A stretch of DNA of 64,000 bases from Notospermus geniculatus (Eukaryota; Nemertea; Pilidiophora; Heteronemertea; Lineidae), in NCBI GenBank assembly GCA_002633025.1, contig NMRB01002354.1:36909-100908 (forward strand), written 5' to 3'. Numbering within the stretch: the stretch's first letter is position 1; every line of letters starts with the position of its first letter. Made by a program: the position numbers and the translations under genes. Positions 21,496-33,365 of this stretch are shown in pieces. Below the pieces are notes generated by a model, which was not told where the DNA came from, searched no databases, and worked only from the letters and a program-made list of their open reading frames with translations.

Positions 21496-22837
21496 ATCCG
21501 CATTGTTACGACCTGACATCAGTGTTAGCGTTAAACACGGACCCAGAATATTCAAGACGGCGTGAGATCTCTATTCAGTTCTGCCTCAGTACGTACCTGA
21601 AATGATTCACATGTTTTTTCGTCGACATCTTCTGCATAATTGGTTAAAAACTGCTCGATTCATAGGAACCCTCAATTTCAATAACCTTTGGGAGGACGTT
21701 GGTGCAGTGATAGATCAGCGACTCGCATCCGATAGCATGCTTAGTCGAGTTTCAGCGACGGCACAACTTAAACTGGCCCACAGAGACCAACCGATGTGGT
21801 GAACTCCATGATCCTCGAGTTCGCAAGGAAAGGAGCTGCAAAGCTCTGCCCATCTATATTATACGGTGGCACTTAAAGTTCGACCGCTAACTCCTCCGTG
21901 GTTTCTAATCGAACTGGCACCATTTTCACAGGGAATGTTGAGAATGACATGGGGGTGGTCCTTAAGTGGGTGCCATTATACTTTTTACCCCTTAGCGAAT
22001 AAAATGCATGAAGAAACTTCCAATGATTTACAGTGCCCACTAACCTGGTTCTGCTGGCCACCGTTTAGATGGCGCTGCTTGCGCAACGCGATCTAAACGG
22101 TGGCTGACGGAACCAGGCTACAAATTAATGCCCACCAATATGTTCTTCAACTATGCAGGGTAATTAGAAAACAGGAACTTAAACACATAAAACTGCTGCC
22201 ATCTGCTTCCCATAGGCCTAGATTATTGCCCAAGAAGTTGGCCCTCCAAGCATATCACCCCCATACAGACACCCACCAAAATGTCATCCTCTGGCCATTT
22301 GGTAAACAGGGCCTTAGAGAATATGTTGCAGAAATACACCTTCCCACATTGACTAATTTTACATAATCTTACATCACCTGGTTAATCTGAGCCACTGACC
22401 TAATTACACCTCGCACCCCTCTGGTTATAAGTGAGTCATTCCAATCCTCTACACATTAAGCAATCATGTGTATCAAGGCAAGGGGGAATGCATAATGGTT
22501 ACGGCCCAAACAGGCTGCAAACTTAGCATTGTAAAATCGTTAATTTTCATCGGATTTGAAAATTTCAAGCAGTTTTTTGATATAACAAAGAATTCTCTGT
22601 TCAACTGCATAACTTTCCGGCAAGGCAACAGCCTATTTTCCATTTTGTTATAAATCAGGTAGAGAAGGAAAACAATAGGATTACGCAATATCAACATCTT
22701 AGATCTCTTATCTAGACCCCTCTGAAACGCGTTTCAGAGGGGTCAAATTGGTTGTGGAGCCTAAGGGATGTAAATGTAATGGCCACTGCATCCTGTGAAT
22801 ATGTGCTCGCCACGGTACCATGCTAGTTTCTTAAAAC
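21496..22837. other. Intergenic with two short palindromes
   Basis: No supported gene. A short inverted repeat lies at 22047-22118 ('cctggttctgctggccaccg' opposite 'cggtggctgacggaaccagg') and a perfect 30-base palindrome at 22715-22744. Confidence 0.5.
22715..22744. repeat. Perfect 30-bp palindrome
   Basis: 'gacccctctgaaacg' is followed directly by its exact complement 'cgtttcagaggggtc', with no spacer. It may be a minimal foldback or a footprint of one. Confidence 0.85.
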
Positions 22838-23092
22838 ATGAAATGTAACTTTTACTTTTATCTTTTGTTGTGTGTTGTATGCTTCTCTTCATTCGAAGTT
22901 TCCTCACGGTCAATACCAAGGGAGGGTCCACAAACAACTTCTACCAACCTTCATTTTTTCTTCATGCAGTTGTTGCAGTCGATCGTAAAACCACAAATGT
23001 TTTCACGCGACCGTGAAAACGCTTGTGTTTTCACGGTAGACAGTAACATAGATAGTCCAACACGTAGCACTTCAGCGAAATGTATAATATGA
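22838..23092 (+). CDS. Possible small secreted peptide ORF (84 aa)
   Basis: The predicted N-terminus is signal-peptide-like: MKCNF, then a hydrophobic core YFYLLLCVVCF and SSFEVSS, with a plausible cleavage near residue 23. The remainder has no recognised motif and no clear cysteine pattern. A 'tttttcttcatgcag' tract within the ORF (near 22956-22972) looks like a 3' splice site, so the ORF may be partly exon and partly intron, or chance. It lies in repeat-rich sequence with no paralog in the window. I list it as a low-confidence candidate only. Confidence 0.2.
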   Translation: MKCNFYFYLLLCVVCFSSFEVSSRSIPREGPQTTSTNLHFFFMQLLQSIVKPQMFSRDRENACVFTVDSNIDSPTRSTSAKCII

Positions 23093-23373
23093 TATGGAAA
23101 GAGGCAGGAGGCCGTATTTCTCCTCACACACCTGTACTTTCTCACCGCAGAAGGACCGATCTGGCCGGAAGTAATGGAAATTCAAACAATGCTGTCATGT
23201 TTTATTCTCACGGGATTTTGGGAGGCTGTTGGAAGAATACCAAAAGGTACAGTACCACATGCAACGTAACGTGCGTACCGTCCTCGTACTTTCCGCGGAT
23301 GTTATGTGGAGCCTTGGAAGGCACGCAGTGAAGCGTACAATGTGCGGAGGTCATGCGGGAAGAGACGCGTAAT

Positions 23374-23513
23374 GCAGGGTTCATTGGCACACGGATTTTG
23401 TCCGACTCAGGTCCGTAGAAAATCGATCATAATGACATTTGCGTTGTCGTATCCGCAAAAATGGCGGCAAACGGACTCAAAACGGACCGGATACGTGCGC
23501 CAATGAACCTTGC
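23374..23513. repeat. Foldback MITE, ATTGGCACACGG family
   Basis: The ends 'gcagggttcattggcacacg' and 'cgtgcgccaatgaaccttgc' are mirrored, about 140 bp. A partial second unit starts at 23518 ('aagcaaggtccattggcaca'). Confidence 0.7.
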
Positions 23514-23964
23514 TTTAAGCAAGGTCCATTGGCACACGGATCCGACACGAACCCGATACGTGTCCGACACGGATAGAAAAAAATATCCGTACGGAAAACG
23601 GATGTCAGTGGACGGTTTCCGCATCGAGCATTCACTGGCGTGCGTCTTACCGTTCAGCAGGAGGAGGATGCTGTTACCGCACTCTGTGCATACAGCATTG
23701 GATCATGACCGGATATTGCAGTTCTATTCACTTTATGCCATAAACGAACCGACTGTAACGAAAAGGCCGTGTGACGAAACAATCAGATACCGTTCAAAAC
23801 AGAGGTTCACACTGTGAACTTACTATCACCTCGCCCCATGATAATCCCTATCGGCGACCATGTTTGTAATTTTTATTGCATAGTTATGCTGTGGGCGAGT
23901 AGGGTCCAGGCATAGTTGTTGGCGCCCCAAGTCCATCAATTTTTCGCTTTCAGTGTGTCCCATT

Positions 23965-24455
23965 TCAATCCGATAACGGATCCGGTAAACGTACACTTTT
24001 CGGAAGGCTTTTTGTGGGACATGTGCGCTTAGCTTTATGGCAGGGTTCATTGGCACACGGATTCTGTCCAACTCATGTCCGTAAAAAATCGATTATATTG
24101 ACTTCTGCCTTGTCGTATCCGCAAAAATAAGAGCAAAAGGACTGAAAACGGACCGGATCCGTGTGCCAATGAACCTTGCGTCAAGCAGGGTTCATTGGCA
24201 CACGGATCTGACCGTTTTCAGTCCGTTTGCCCCTAGTTTTCGGGATACGACAACGCAAAAGTCTATTTTTACGGACGTCAATGGGACAGGATCCGCGTGC
24301 CAATGAACCTTGCTTAACCTACCGTATGATACGCAATGAATTGCGGAACGTACGCGGATAAAGTAGGCCAGTTGTGCTCCGTACCCTTAAGCTAAGCGCA
24401 CATGTCCGACAAAAAGCCTTCCGAAATGTGTACGTTTATCGGATCCGTTCACCGG
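23965..24455. repeat. Outer foldback with two MITEs nested inside
   Basis: Outer arms: 'cgtacacttttcggaaggct' with 'gtgggacatgtgcgcttagc' on the left, mirrored by 'gctaagcgcacatgtccgac' and 'agccttccgaaatgtgtacg' on the right (to about 24450). Two ATTGGCACACGG-family units (24040-24180 and 24185-24314) occupy the loop. Confidence 0.7.
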
Positions 24456-24694
24456 ATCCACTTTAACGCACGGCAACACCGCGCACATGTATGCGTTAAA
24501 ACTCGCAGCACCGACGGATGTCAGTCTTTCCTTCACTGGGAAAATCGAAGGGTTATCCCAAAGTTACGTCATTATAAAGGAATTCCTTCCGAACACTTGA
24601 CGGCAACAGTTATTTTTGACGGATGAATGGAACATGTTCCAATCGTCCGATACCGCATGCGTAATTTAATTCGTTCCGGCTGATAACTANACGA

Positions 24695-24908
24695 GTTGAA
24701 CAATAGGTGTCACTACGGCCCAATCCAATGCATATAGCGGACCCATTCATTCTTGACTGAGCACCAATCAAGAGAAGTTTCTTTTGTATTGGTCCGCTAG
24801 AACTTTGCTGCCATCTTTTGGCAATACGCGCGGCTGACTCCTCCTATTAACTATGAATGGGTGTGCTGGGCATTGAAGTGGGCCGTAGGTGACACCTATT
24901 GGTCAACT
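24695..24908. repeat. Foldback MITE, AATAGGTGTCAC family
   Basis: 'ttgaacaataggtgtcacta' with 'cggccc' on the left is mirrored by 'gggccg' with 'taggtgacacctattggtcaa' on the right, about 214 bp. Solo ends of the family occur at 31480-31555, 36398-36450 and near 47350. An ambiguous base (24690) lies just outside the left end. Confidence 0.65.
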
Positions 24909-25363
24909 GACTGACCGCTCCTATTAGACTTGTCTCGCCATGCCGTTAACAGCGAGCGTCATTTCTTCTATTCGGAGCCAAAAGTCAATTGAATCTGATC
25001 TGCTTCATATTGACAACATTTTAAGTGACAGGAAATTAGAAACTAGCAAATTGTTTAGTGCAAACATTTCGAGCATGTCGTCACTGGCAAAATAACCAAC
25101 GTTTTATATTACGACTAATAATCATACGTGCTTTACCTCGTTTTCAAATGGTTATAATATTGATCATGTCAATTTATTCAGATAAATTTTTAAAAAACGG
25201 TTTTCGAAGCACAATACCTACATGTACAATGAATCAGGACATATCGTGTAATCGTATCTAAACGGTCACTTCATTAACTTGGTAAATCTCGCCCACATCT
25301 CGCCTCTTCAAAACTTTTAAGCCTCTTTTTTGGTAGGACTCTATCTTGTGTCAGATTTTTCCG

Positions 25364-25575
25364 TCAGGGCCGAATTAAGCCATCGCACTATTGGTCCTGG
25401 TCAGTACGGAGGCCATCTCAAGCTACTCGTGTTCCTCACTTAGATGGGCCTGGTCTTTTAATTGCCGTTGCATAGGCATAAGGAAAACAAGGCACCATGC
25501 TTATTAATCCCACACGGACCAGGACTTGCTGCTTGCTCAGCGGACGTGATAACCACTAGGCTGTCTGTTATTCAG
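25364..25575 (-). repeat. tRNA-derived SINE copy, minus strand
   Basis: Reading the minus strand, a degraded tRNA head ('agcctagtggttatcacgtc') is followed by family sequence and the 3' 'ccctgacgg' end. It matches 37010-37290 and 28040-28265. Confidence 0.6.
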
Positions 25576-26221
25576 GGCTGCAGTTGAGTGTCGATATTTT
25601 AATTTGTAGCCAAATAAGAAATTGAAATCTAAGATTTGATTCCAATTGAAAATTCAACGGCAGATGGCCTGTTAGCTGGGACACTGGTTTCTAACATTTT
25701 AAAATGAACCATCGGGAAAGTAATTGGATGGGCAAGGAACTGACAGTTCTATTGTCTTTTGTCTTTCAACATATATATTGCTCATCATCGTCTCTCTCTG
25801 TTTTCGTCGTGACAAAACTTCAATTTCGCCTGAGTGCCCCGAGGAACGAATGCTTTTAACATCTGTAGGTATCGTCTATATTCGTCGTTGTCTCTTTTTC
25901 AAGACGCCGAGTTACTGAAATGAAAATATTGAAAAGAGGACGGAACGCCGTCGGAATGTATGCCACAAAGGACTGGTCGCTTCTGTTGTCTTTGTGAGTC
26001 ATCCAGTACGCTTGTTTGTCCATTTTAATAATGAAACTCGAAGCAAATATTCTTAAAACTATCCTTTGCTTCGATTATGTTCGTGAGTTTGGAAGTATTC
26101 GACTGTGAACTGACATTCGTCTTTGTATTGATGTCGCATTTGATTTGTGGACGATTTCAAGCTTGAACATGTTTAAAAAGGTGGGCGTACGGTGTGACAT
26201 ATGCATGCGACAGCGGCCTGC
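25576..26221. other. Intergenic stretch, nothing recognised
   Basis: No supported gene or repeat. Confidence 0.35.
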
Positions 26222-26490
26222 CCCATTTTTGTTGATATTTATTTATTATTTATTTACAGTACGAATCACAGTTGACATCCCAACGGAGAGAAATTAGCAA
26301 AGCAAAATGTCATTCGAGGATTTTTACTCGGTCAATTTGCTATAGGTTCATGGAAAGTAAACCAAGTTACCCTATAGGTAACTGCGACATGGATTATTTA
26401 CCACTGACACATGTCCACATTTCCAAGCTTGGCGCTTTGCCCATGTTGAAGTTATGGTGAATCCTACTTTACCTTCTGCGTTCAGCCAGC
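26222..26490 (+). repeat. Dispersed copy of a repeat shared with the duplicated segment
   Basis: 'atggaaagtaaaccaagtta' through 'aagcttggc(a/g)ctttgcccatgttgaagtt' is shared with 51410-51860 and 62640-62770. This copy keeps the uninterrupted 'ccactga' site where a MITE sits in the copy at 51660-51793. Confidence 0.65.
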
Positions 26491-28039
26491 GTTGCTGGAG
26501 ACAGATTTGCTCGACTCCAATACGCAACGCTAACATTTGCTTGGTATCAATTTCTATAATTTACCAAAATGGCACCTTTCCTATAGCAACGACTTGACAG
26601 AGTGAAGGAGACGTTATCCTTAATTGATTCTAACCTTGTTTTACGAGGTGAACGACCAAGAAGACTTTATCTTTCCTCATCTCTGGGCCGACGGGTTTGT
26701 ACTCGTCTGTTGTTTGACATGTCTTTGACATGAGGTTGTCAGCAGACCGTTTATTCATTCGGTAAGCCGGGAATGTTAAATATTTTTACTTGAGATCAGA
26801 GACCTTATTCACAAAGCTCCCGCAACGCGGATTTTTGAAACACGGCAGGCTCGCCGTGCTTTCGAAATTCCTGTGTTTACGTTAGTTCTTAGCACGGCTA
26901 CAGATGGCGTAGCCATGAAGTGGCGTCGTTTTCGCGCCTCCAGCAATGTGTGCCAATAATAATGACAGAAGAGCCAGTGCTTGCAGCGCACCTGTCGGCG
27001 GGTTACTAACTACAATGAAGTAGTGTGACCTCTCGCCGGGATTTTCGTACACACGGGTCTAGAAAAACACGGGTATCTTCAGCAGGTGTAACTGTAGCTA
27101 TATCTTATAAAGGATAGTGTAAGTTCGTCATAAACTTCACAGGCAAAGTGAATTATTTTGGGAAAAGGTAAAGGCAACGCGAAAACGGAATATAATTCGA
27201 TCTAGCCTTTTACACCACGTCGAGGTATTTGTTCGGCGGCTGTCTCATCCAAAAGCAGCAGAGACAATTTAAAGGCATTATTTGGGGTTCGGGGAACATA
27301 ACTACCTTAAAACATCTGCCCTTTTAGTCGCAGACATCAAAACACAGGAAAATTACCACATAATGGTCTTATTTTTCCACTCATGGTACCAAGCACCAAA
27401 AAACGCTTTGACGTCAATTTCACAGACAACCGCATAAAATGCTGTACTAATTTCGTTCATTACTCTTAAGTAAATTGTACAAAGACAGTGTTGTCATACG
27501 CTGCTTCGAGGCGGTGCTTTCCTGCGACGTCTAATTGCACGCATTGTGCAAAGAATGGGAAAGTACACGGCCGTTTCTAGGGGCAGTGTTTCCTGGTGTT
27601 ATTATGATATTCATAAACAAATGCTTTTACTTCAAGTTTTGTAATGCTTTAGAAGATGAGACCAAACCTAGTAGGCCTAATATTATTTCTCAAAATTGAA
27701 AAAAATATGTGACTTCCTAGTTTTGCCTTAACATTCCAGTATATTGAATTTTCAACATTAATAGAGTGATTTTCCACTCTTTTATTATCCGGGCAACTGA
27801 TATCAAACCAGAAATTCCTGTTTGACGGTATTGTGTATCATGACCTTCCGCTAACTGTCTGACCACACTATCATGCTATCCGGTCAGTCTTATCATTTCA
27901 CCATTCTGAGCCTCGGCGACGGACGAACAGAATCAGACCTAATTGATTTCAGACGAAAGGAATCATTTTTGACGCTCTGTTATCCGTATTGAAATCGTCC
28001 CCGGTTTATGGGCTAAAGTACTGCCGCCAGAACGCTCAT
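26491..28039. other. Intergenic; solo foldback end near 26797
   Basis: No gene could be supported. The only structure noted is 'ccttattcacaaagctcccg' at about 26801, which matches the ends of the complete foldback at 56449-56596. Confidence 0.4.
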
Positions 28040-28265
28040 GATATTTCGTTGACTGAATTAGATTTTTCCATCAGCGCCCAAGCCACAGCATTATTGGCCC
28101 TGAGTGCGGAAGACGCTGAAGCTCCTCATGTTCCTCACTTGATGGGGTCTTTTACATGCCCTGGCATTGGCACAAGGTACAAGGAACCGCGGCTACTGTC
28201 CCATGCGACGGACTGAAGAGCCAGTAATGCACCCTGCCGCCTGCAAGGGGATATGATAACCAGTC
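28040..28265 (-). repeat. tRNA-derived SINE copy, minus strand
   Basis: The minus strand shows a degraded tRNA head followed by 'cttcagtccgtcgcatggga' and the '...ggccaataatgc' to 'tgatgga' 3' region of the family at 37010-37290. Confidence 0.6.
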
Positions 28266-28417
28266 GTGTATGAAGGCTCCTCAACTGACTGGATATTATT
28301 ACCACACACCAGCTCGTCTACACCCCTGTCAGCCGTGCACGATTCTGACATTACCAATAACGACATGTTGACAGGAAGAGTGAATCTCCAGTTAATCATC
28401 AATTTATTACTATGATA

Positions 28418-28565
28418 TCTCAGTGGAATACAATAAACAGTAATTGAGACTTCCAATTTAACCCCTTAGATTCGCATTCAAAAGATAAATGTCGACGAAC
28501 TTTTTTGACTATTATAACTGATAAGTCTCAGTGGAATACAATAAGCTGTCATTGGGACCACATGT
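28418..28565 (+). repeat. Direct repeat pair 'ctcagtggaatacaataa'
   Basis: 'tctcagtggaatacaataa' occurs at about 28420 and again at about 28527, each followed by '(a/g)c(a/t)gt(a/c)attg'. No coding signal is present. Confidence 0.5.
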
Positions 28566-28848
28566 ACATTTTATTCCGTTCTATCATAGGGTCGTATTAA
28601 AAAACTATATGCCATTTGAGTTCTCCAGAAATAGGGCTCCTGGAGGGACTAGGGCTGAATGTGACGTCAGCTGATAATTACAGAGAATATCAGGCTACAA
28701 ACCTTTGACCTTGAACTTCAATTTTTACCCCTTCTCATGATAGCTTACAAAGCGCTTGAAAATTGTAGCAGAAACAACGTTGATTCGTTTTCCCGGTCGT
28801 ACTCCGGGCCCCTCCCTCCTCCGTTGAGAAAATCTGAAACCGAAACTT

Positions 28849-29121
28849 AAAGGACCACGATATTGCCACTTTTTGTCGACAGCCGGCGCCACCGGCGGGG
28901 ATTGCATCATTCTCCAATACCGTACATTCGCCTTTCGCCCCAGTGTTGGAGAATGTATGATTAAAATACGATGAATACGTGGATACTCTAGGAACGAGAG
29001 TTACATGTACTCTACATGGGGCGAGGTTGAAAAGCGGTAGTTTAACAACATTGTCGATAGAGGTCTCCCTTAAAGCGGGTATGTTTAGCGCAGGCTAGGG
29101 AAGGAACACAGTGCCTCTTTA
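28849..29121. repeat. MITE of the GGACCACGGTATTG family
   Basis: Starts 'aaaggaccacgatattgcc' and ends '...aggaacacagtgcctcttt', about 270 bp. It shares 'gacagccggcgccaccg' and 'ggtctcccttaa(a/c)gcgggtatg' with 52642-52908 and 63541-63808. Confidence 0.7.
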
Positions 29122-29164
29122 AGCAGTGCATCACTTCAAACAGGTACAATAACAGGTAGACCAT

Positions 29165-29283
29165 GGCCCGTATTCTAGAACGTTCCTTAACGTTAAGGTC
29201 GACCTTAAGTCTATTGTAAAACCATCGAGAACAATAGATTTAAGGTGGACCTTAATGTTAAGGAACGTTCTAGAATACGGCCC
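29165..29283. repeat. Foldback MITE, CCCGTATTCTAGAA family
   Basis: The ends 'ggcccgtattctagaacgtt' and 'aacgttctagaatacggccc' are mirrored, with further mirrored 'ccttaacgttaaggt.gacctta' inside. Related copies: 32661-32780, 40025-40136 (right end truncated) and 40298-40372 (left half only). Confidence 0.8.
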
Positions 29284-29780
29284 ATTATCACGATCTATAT
29301 CCGAATAAGGCGGTATTAAAATATCACCTTCTGGTCAAACACCGAATGTCATCGCTATTCCACGATCGGGTCATCATCGCTAATGACATTATCACCGCGT
29401 ATCGCGGCCTGGCTTTCTTGAGGAGCAACACCAGCCTGAAGAGAATAATAATTAGAGGATTGCTGTAGCGATACGGTCGACCAGGACGGTCGGTGAATAG
29501 TAAAGAACATCACTGGAAGCGCCGTGGTGCTATGGTAAAGTCACCCGGGAGACTTGCGTGTATAAAGAGTGGGCAAAAAACGCACAAGCATACTTCACCA
29601 CCCAGAGCCCAAAAGTACTGATAACAATGGATGGGGAATCTTACTAGAAGAAAGAAGTGGATGAAAGTGTGGCTGGTGTGCACTATGGATATACAAAGAA
29701 CCACGACCCCCCATGCTAGCATGAATTATCGATACGAAACATTTACCTACAATGTGACCAACACATATCGCATTACACTG

Positions 29781-29876
29781 TCTCCTGGGCTGAGGCACAG
29801 GATGTCTCCTGGGCTGAGGCAGGGGATGTCTCCTGGGCTGAGGCAGGGGATGTCTCCTGGGCTGAGGCAGGGGATG
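29781..29876 (+). repeat. Four tandem 24-bp repeats
   Basis: The unit 'tctcctgggctgaggcaggg' plus 'gatg' is repeated four times; the first unit has 'acag' in place of 'gggg'. Units 2-4 are identical. Read in one plus-strand frame each unit encodes SPGLRQGM, but the surrounding ORF has no other support, so I treat it as a minisatellite. Confidence 0.85.
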
Positions 29877-30009
29877 CAAGCCTCGTTCCACTGGTCTACC
29901 ACAGATGGCGTTGTGAACACCAGTCAGCGCCTTCTTCGATGGCCAGAGGAACCAGACTTGCAAAATATTTCTAAAAAGTGCAGTCTTCGATCATGTGATT
30001 CAATATGAC

Positions 30010-30935
30010 CAATCAGAACGCGTCTTCAAAAATAAACTCGGTTTTTTTCTCAAAAAACCAAGCCGATGAAATGATGCAAGTTTCTTTATTCGAGATATGT
30101 TTTGACCCCAAATGATTTGAATATCATTAATAGTCAACAGATTATGTGAAAGGAAAGGGGAGAAAAATCCCTCACAGATTTGAACAAGGTTTGATGATGT
30201 TGATGGTGAGAATGCCAGCTCACCAACAGCTTATGACCAGGACCGCGCGGACTAAAAATGTCTGCAGTTTTCATGACTTCTCATATAACACACACATTTG
30301 CAACTTTTCATCCCTTAGCCATGATTTGTGAAGGCTTTCTCAATCAGTTGAAAAGGTCGATGTCCTGATCTGTCATACATCGCCTATAATAAGGTCAGTG
30401 TTGTGTAAACATGGTAGCGGAGCGGTCAAGCTGGGAGACTATGATTAAGATAAACAAATGTGAATCCGACTACCGCCGAGCTTTGAGGGATCGTTGTCCT
30501 CTGTAATATTGGTCACTGCAAGATAGGATTGAGAGATAGCCATCGCGTCTACCTGGGGACGGTAACCTGTTCTTGGTGGCCAAAGCTCCATTGATCCGTG
30601 GATTAGGGTCTCAATAGTGGGTCGAATTTCTGATGAGAAGGTCACAATGGGGGTTACTTTCGACCCGAGTTCTAATGCAATCTGGTTGTATTAGGTCAAC
30701 TTGGTCTTCAGCCTTTGATATCATCGTCACTTCCATCACCAGAAATTTCAATTTCAGTTTAAAGCCACTCTTTATTCAATTCCGAAACTGCTTACGTTAG
30801 CCGACGTTAGTGTAGTCGTCTAGAATGTCCTCTATCTGAATACATTAGAGCTCTGTCTGCAGTTTTTTTCAATCTGTGCTGAAAACTAGATCTTTATTCT
30901 TTGAATTACGTATCAGGCAAACATTTTGGGGACCT
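30010..30935. other. Intergenic stretch, nothing recognised
   Basis: Short ORFs only; no domain, signal peptide or splice structure that I can support. Confidence 0.35.
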
Positions 30936-31060
30936 TTAAGGCCCGTTTCCACATGAGCGTTTTTACGCTTCGCCCATTGTTTGGAAGCAGAGCGGCGGAA
31001 AATAACAAAAGATTTGAAGCATCACGCAGCGTGAAACGCTCATGTGGAAACGGGCCTTTA
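30936..31060. repeat. Foldback MITE, GGCCCGTTTCCAC family
   Basis: The ends 'aaggcccgtttccacatgag' and 'ctcatgtggaaacgggcctt' are mirrored. The interior is almost the same as array unit 3 at 20726-20861. Confidence 0.75.
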
Positions 31061-31479
31061 CAGATGCCTTCTCCGCTGGTCTGACAAGACAACCAGAATA
31101 CATTCCCAGTAGTCTGCTCTGGTCTGAGCACTCTACACAATGAGAAATCACATAGGAATCTACGTGACTTTTCAGTTCGCTTCCTCGGACGTCGACCAGA
31201 CGAAAGGTCACACAATGTCTCGTGGTGACTTCCAGCCGGCTAATGATCGTATCAATTTAATGTCATCGGGATAAATGGAGCCAACTCTACGAGTCTGGCT
31301 GCAAAAATTTGTCGTGAAATTCTAGAAATCATTCGGATGTTGGTTAAATTTGCAGTCATCGCGTGCAGTACGAGAAAGGCATTTTATTTCAATCGTACTC
31401 ATCAATGGTTTCGTTTTACAGCTTTACATAAGTCGATACAATGTGTAGCAATGTCAATAGACACCTCCGATAGGAGCTG

Positions 31480-32660
31480 TCAGTTGGCCGATAGGTGTCA
31501 CTACGGCCTAATGGGGACTATAGCCCACTGCCTCAATAGGTGTCACTAGTGGTTAAAACTACATGCAGTAGCAATAATATCTTTTTTTCGTAGTAGGGTA
31601 CGAGTTTGATTCTAGTTTGTGGGCCTTCTTGCTGAATATGATAGAATCAAAAAGGCTTTGTCAGAACTCGGTTACCAAGTCCCTTTGAATGATGATGACT
31701 TCAAAGTATTTTGAATGGCAACGTGCTCAACAATACTGGAAATCATTTCTGCCTCGTTGGCTTGTTCATGATTAACTGATTTCATCTCGTAAGCGCCATA
31801 TGTTACCACTTTCATTGCGCCAGCATACTTACTTATATTAAAAGCTTTTATCTACCCACGCTGAACCAATCAGGGAGAATTCAGATGAATTAAATTGTGT
31901 TAAAGGGACCATGGTAACAAGTCATTCCTTCCCGAAGCAAAGGGACTATAACTGCATCAGAAAGATGGTTAGATATTAAATGGTACATCATCTGAAAAAT
32001 CACGCCGGTGTGATTGGAATCAAGGTCCCCAGGAATCAATGTCCGCTCTTGTTGTTCGAAAAGGGACTTGGATGTATGCTGGGTGTGTTTCAAAATAGGT
32101 CAAACAAGAAAATGGGGCAAAATTTAACTTTGAAATGATCACAGAGATTTGTGCCATTGATTTTCCAAAAATCAAATATAGTATTTGATAATATAGACCT
32201 TTAACTATTAGTTTCTCCATCTGGGATGTACAGTACAGTGTACACTCATTTGAAGGAGGGTATCAAAAAATATTGAGCTTACCAGCAAAATCTATCGTTC
32301 CGTCCGACACCAAAACTACTTTCTGCTGTCAGACTTTAAAGGGTTAATACATTAATTAGTTTGCAGTGCCATAATTTAGAGCTCCATGATACATGTAGGC
32401 CTACCTAGATCTGACATGAATATTGTAGAGTTTCAAGAAACAGCCTTTCACCAGTAGACAAAAGAATGGTGAAAATTTTCTGGTGTTGGATGGAACACTT
32501 TTTGAAACGCACCCAGCAGCCTCCTCAGGTAAAGTGGAGGGCTAGCATGATGCTACCGAAATCGTTTGTATAGTGTAATATATACATTGTAGACATGAAA
32601 ATCGTATTCTGGATTTGTTCGTTTTTATGGTTCTACAAATGTACCTCGCTACCAAAACTT
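31480..32660. other. Intergenic; AATAGGTGTCAC repeat fragments at 31480-31555
   Basis: Two 'ataggtgtcacta' words about 50 bases apart mark a broken copy of the family at 24695-24908. The remainder shows no supported feature. Confidence 0.4.
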
Positions 32661-32780
32661 TGGCTCGTATTCTAGAAAGCCTCCTTTACTCTAAGGTCCA
32701 CTTTAAGCTTTTGTATTCTGCCCTGCAAACAATAGATAAAGGTAAACCTTAGAGATAAGGAAGCTTCTAGAATACGGGCC
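32661..32780. repeat. Foldback MITE, CCCGTATTCTAGAA family
   Basis: The ends 'tggctcgtattctagaaagc' and 'gcttctagaatacgggcc' are mirrored around 'ttgtattctgccctgcaaac'. The interior is shared with 40025-40136. Confidence 0.75.
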
Positions 32781-33049
32781 ATTAAAACAGCCTTTTTACA
32801 AATACAGGTCGTCGTCTTAAGTTCGTTCGTTCGTTCTTAAGTTCGACTTTGACTTGGTCCCCTTTAAGAATTGAAGTTGGAATTGACAGCAATAGAATAT
32901 GCCTCATTAGTTCGAGTCGCACCAAGTATGTGCCTCTTGACGAGATAATGGCATACTCAATATGTTAGATCACCACTTCAATCCTTTCATCGATGAGTCC
33001 CTTTTGTTCAGCGCTCACTCAATTAGCTCGGCAAACATCCGTTCAGCGA

Positions 33050-33057
33050 TATATAAA
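33050..33057 (+). promoter_or_regulatory. TATA box of the His/Cys-rich peptide gene
   Basis: TATATAAA lies about 30 bases upstream of a likely start at about 33080 and about 95 bases before a consensus splice donor. The position fits a compact, strongly expressed secreted-peptide gene, though no transcript evidence is available. Confidence 0.55.
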
Positions 33058-33079
33058 CCCTGGGAGACGCAGTCTGGAT

Positions 33080-33151
33080 CATACGAAAATCAGCTGTTCA
33101 TCACGACTCAAGTTTTGTTTGTAAGACTATCCCGAAGGATCTCCTAAACCG
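33080..33151 (+). other. Predicted non-coding exon 1 (5' UTR)
   Basis: It is bounded on the left by the TATA-predicted start and on the right by the donor G|GTGAGT at 33151/33152. It contains no ATG in frame with the coding exon. Intron 1 (33152-33889) carries the foldback at 33366-33773. Confidence 0.45.
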
Positions 33152-33365
33152 GTGAGTGTTGTCGTGTTTGCCTATTTCCAATTGCCTTTAAATCATGTAC
33201 ATGTACATGTAGATGAAATATTGTTAAATACCGTAAAAGCTCGACGGTATGGTCAGTCTTCCTTGTACTACAAGTATGCACCCTGCGCTCCCATCACAGT
33301 GCTGCAAGGATCGTTCCAACTTGGTAATGGTTATGCTTAGTGCAGTTTTGCAAGCATTACGCTAA

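Noticed and set aside
29595-29963. Pro/Arg-rich minus-strand ORF across the 24-bp repeats
   Set aside because: Its only notable feature is the tandem repeat read in antisense; no homolog-like motif, start context or splice support.
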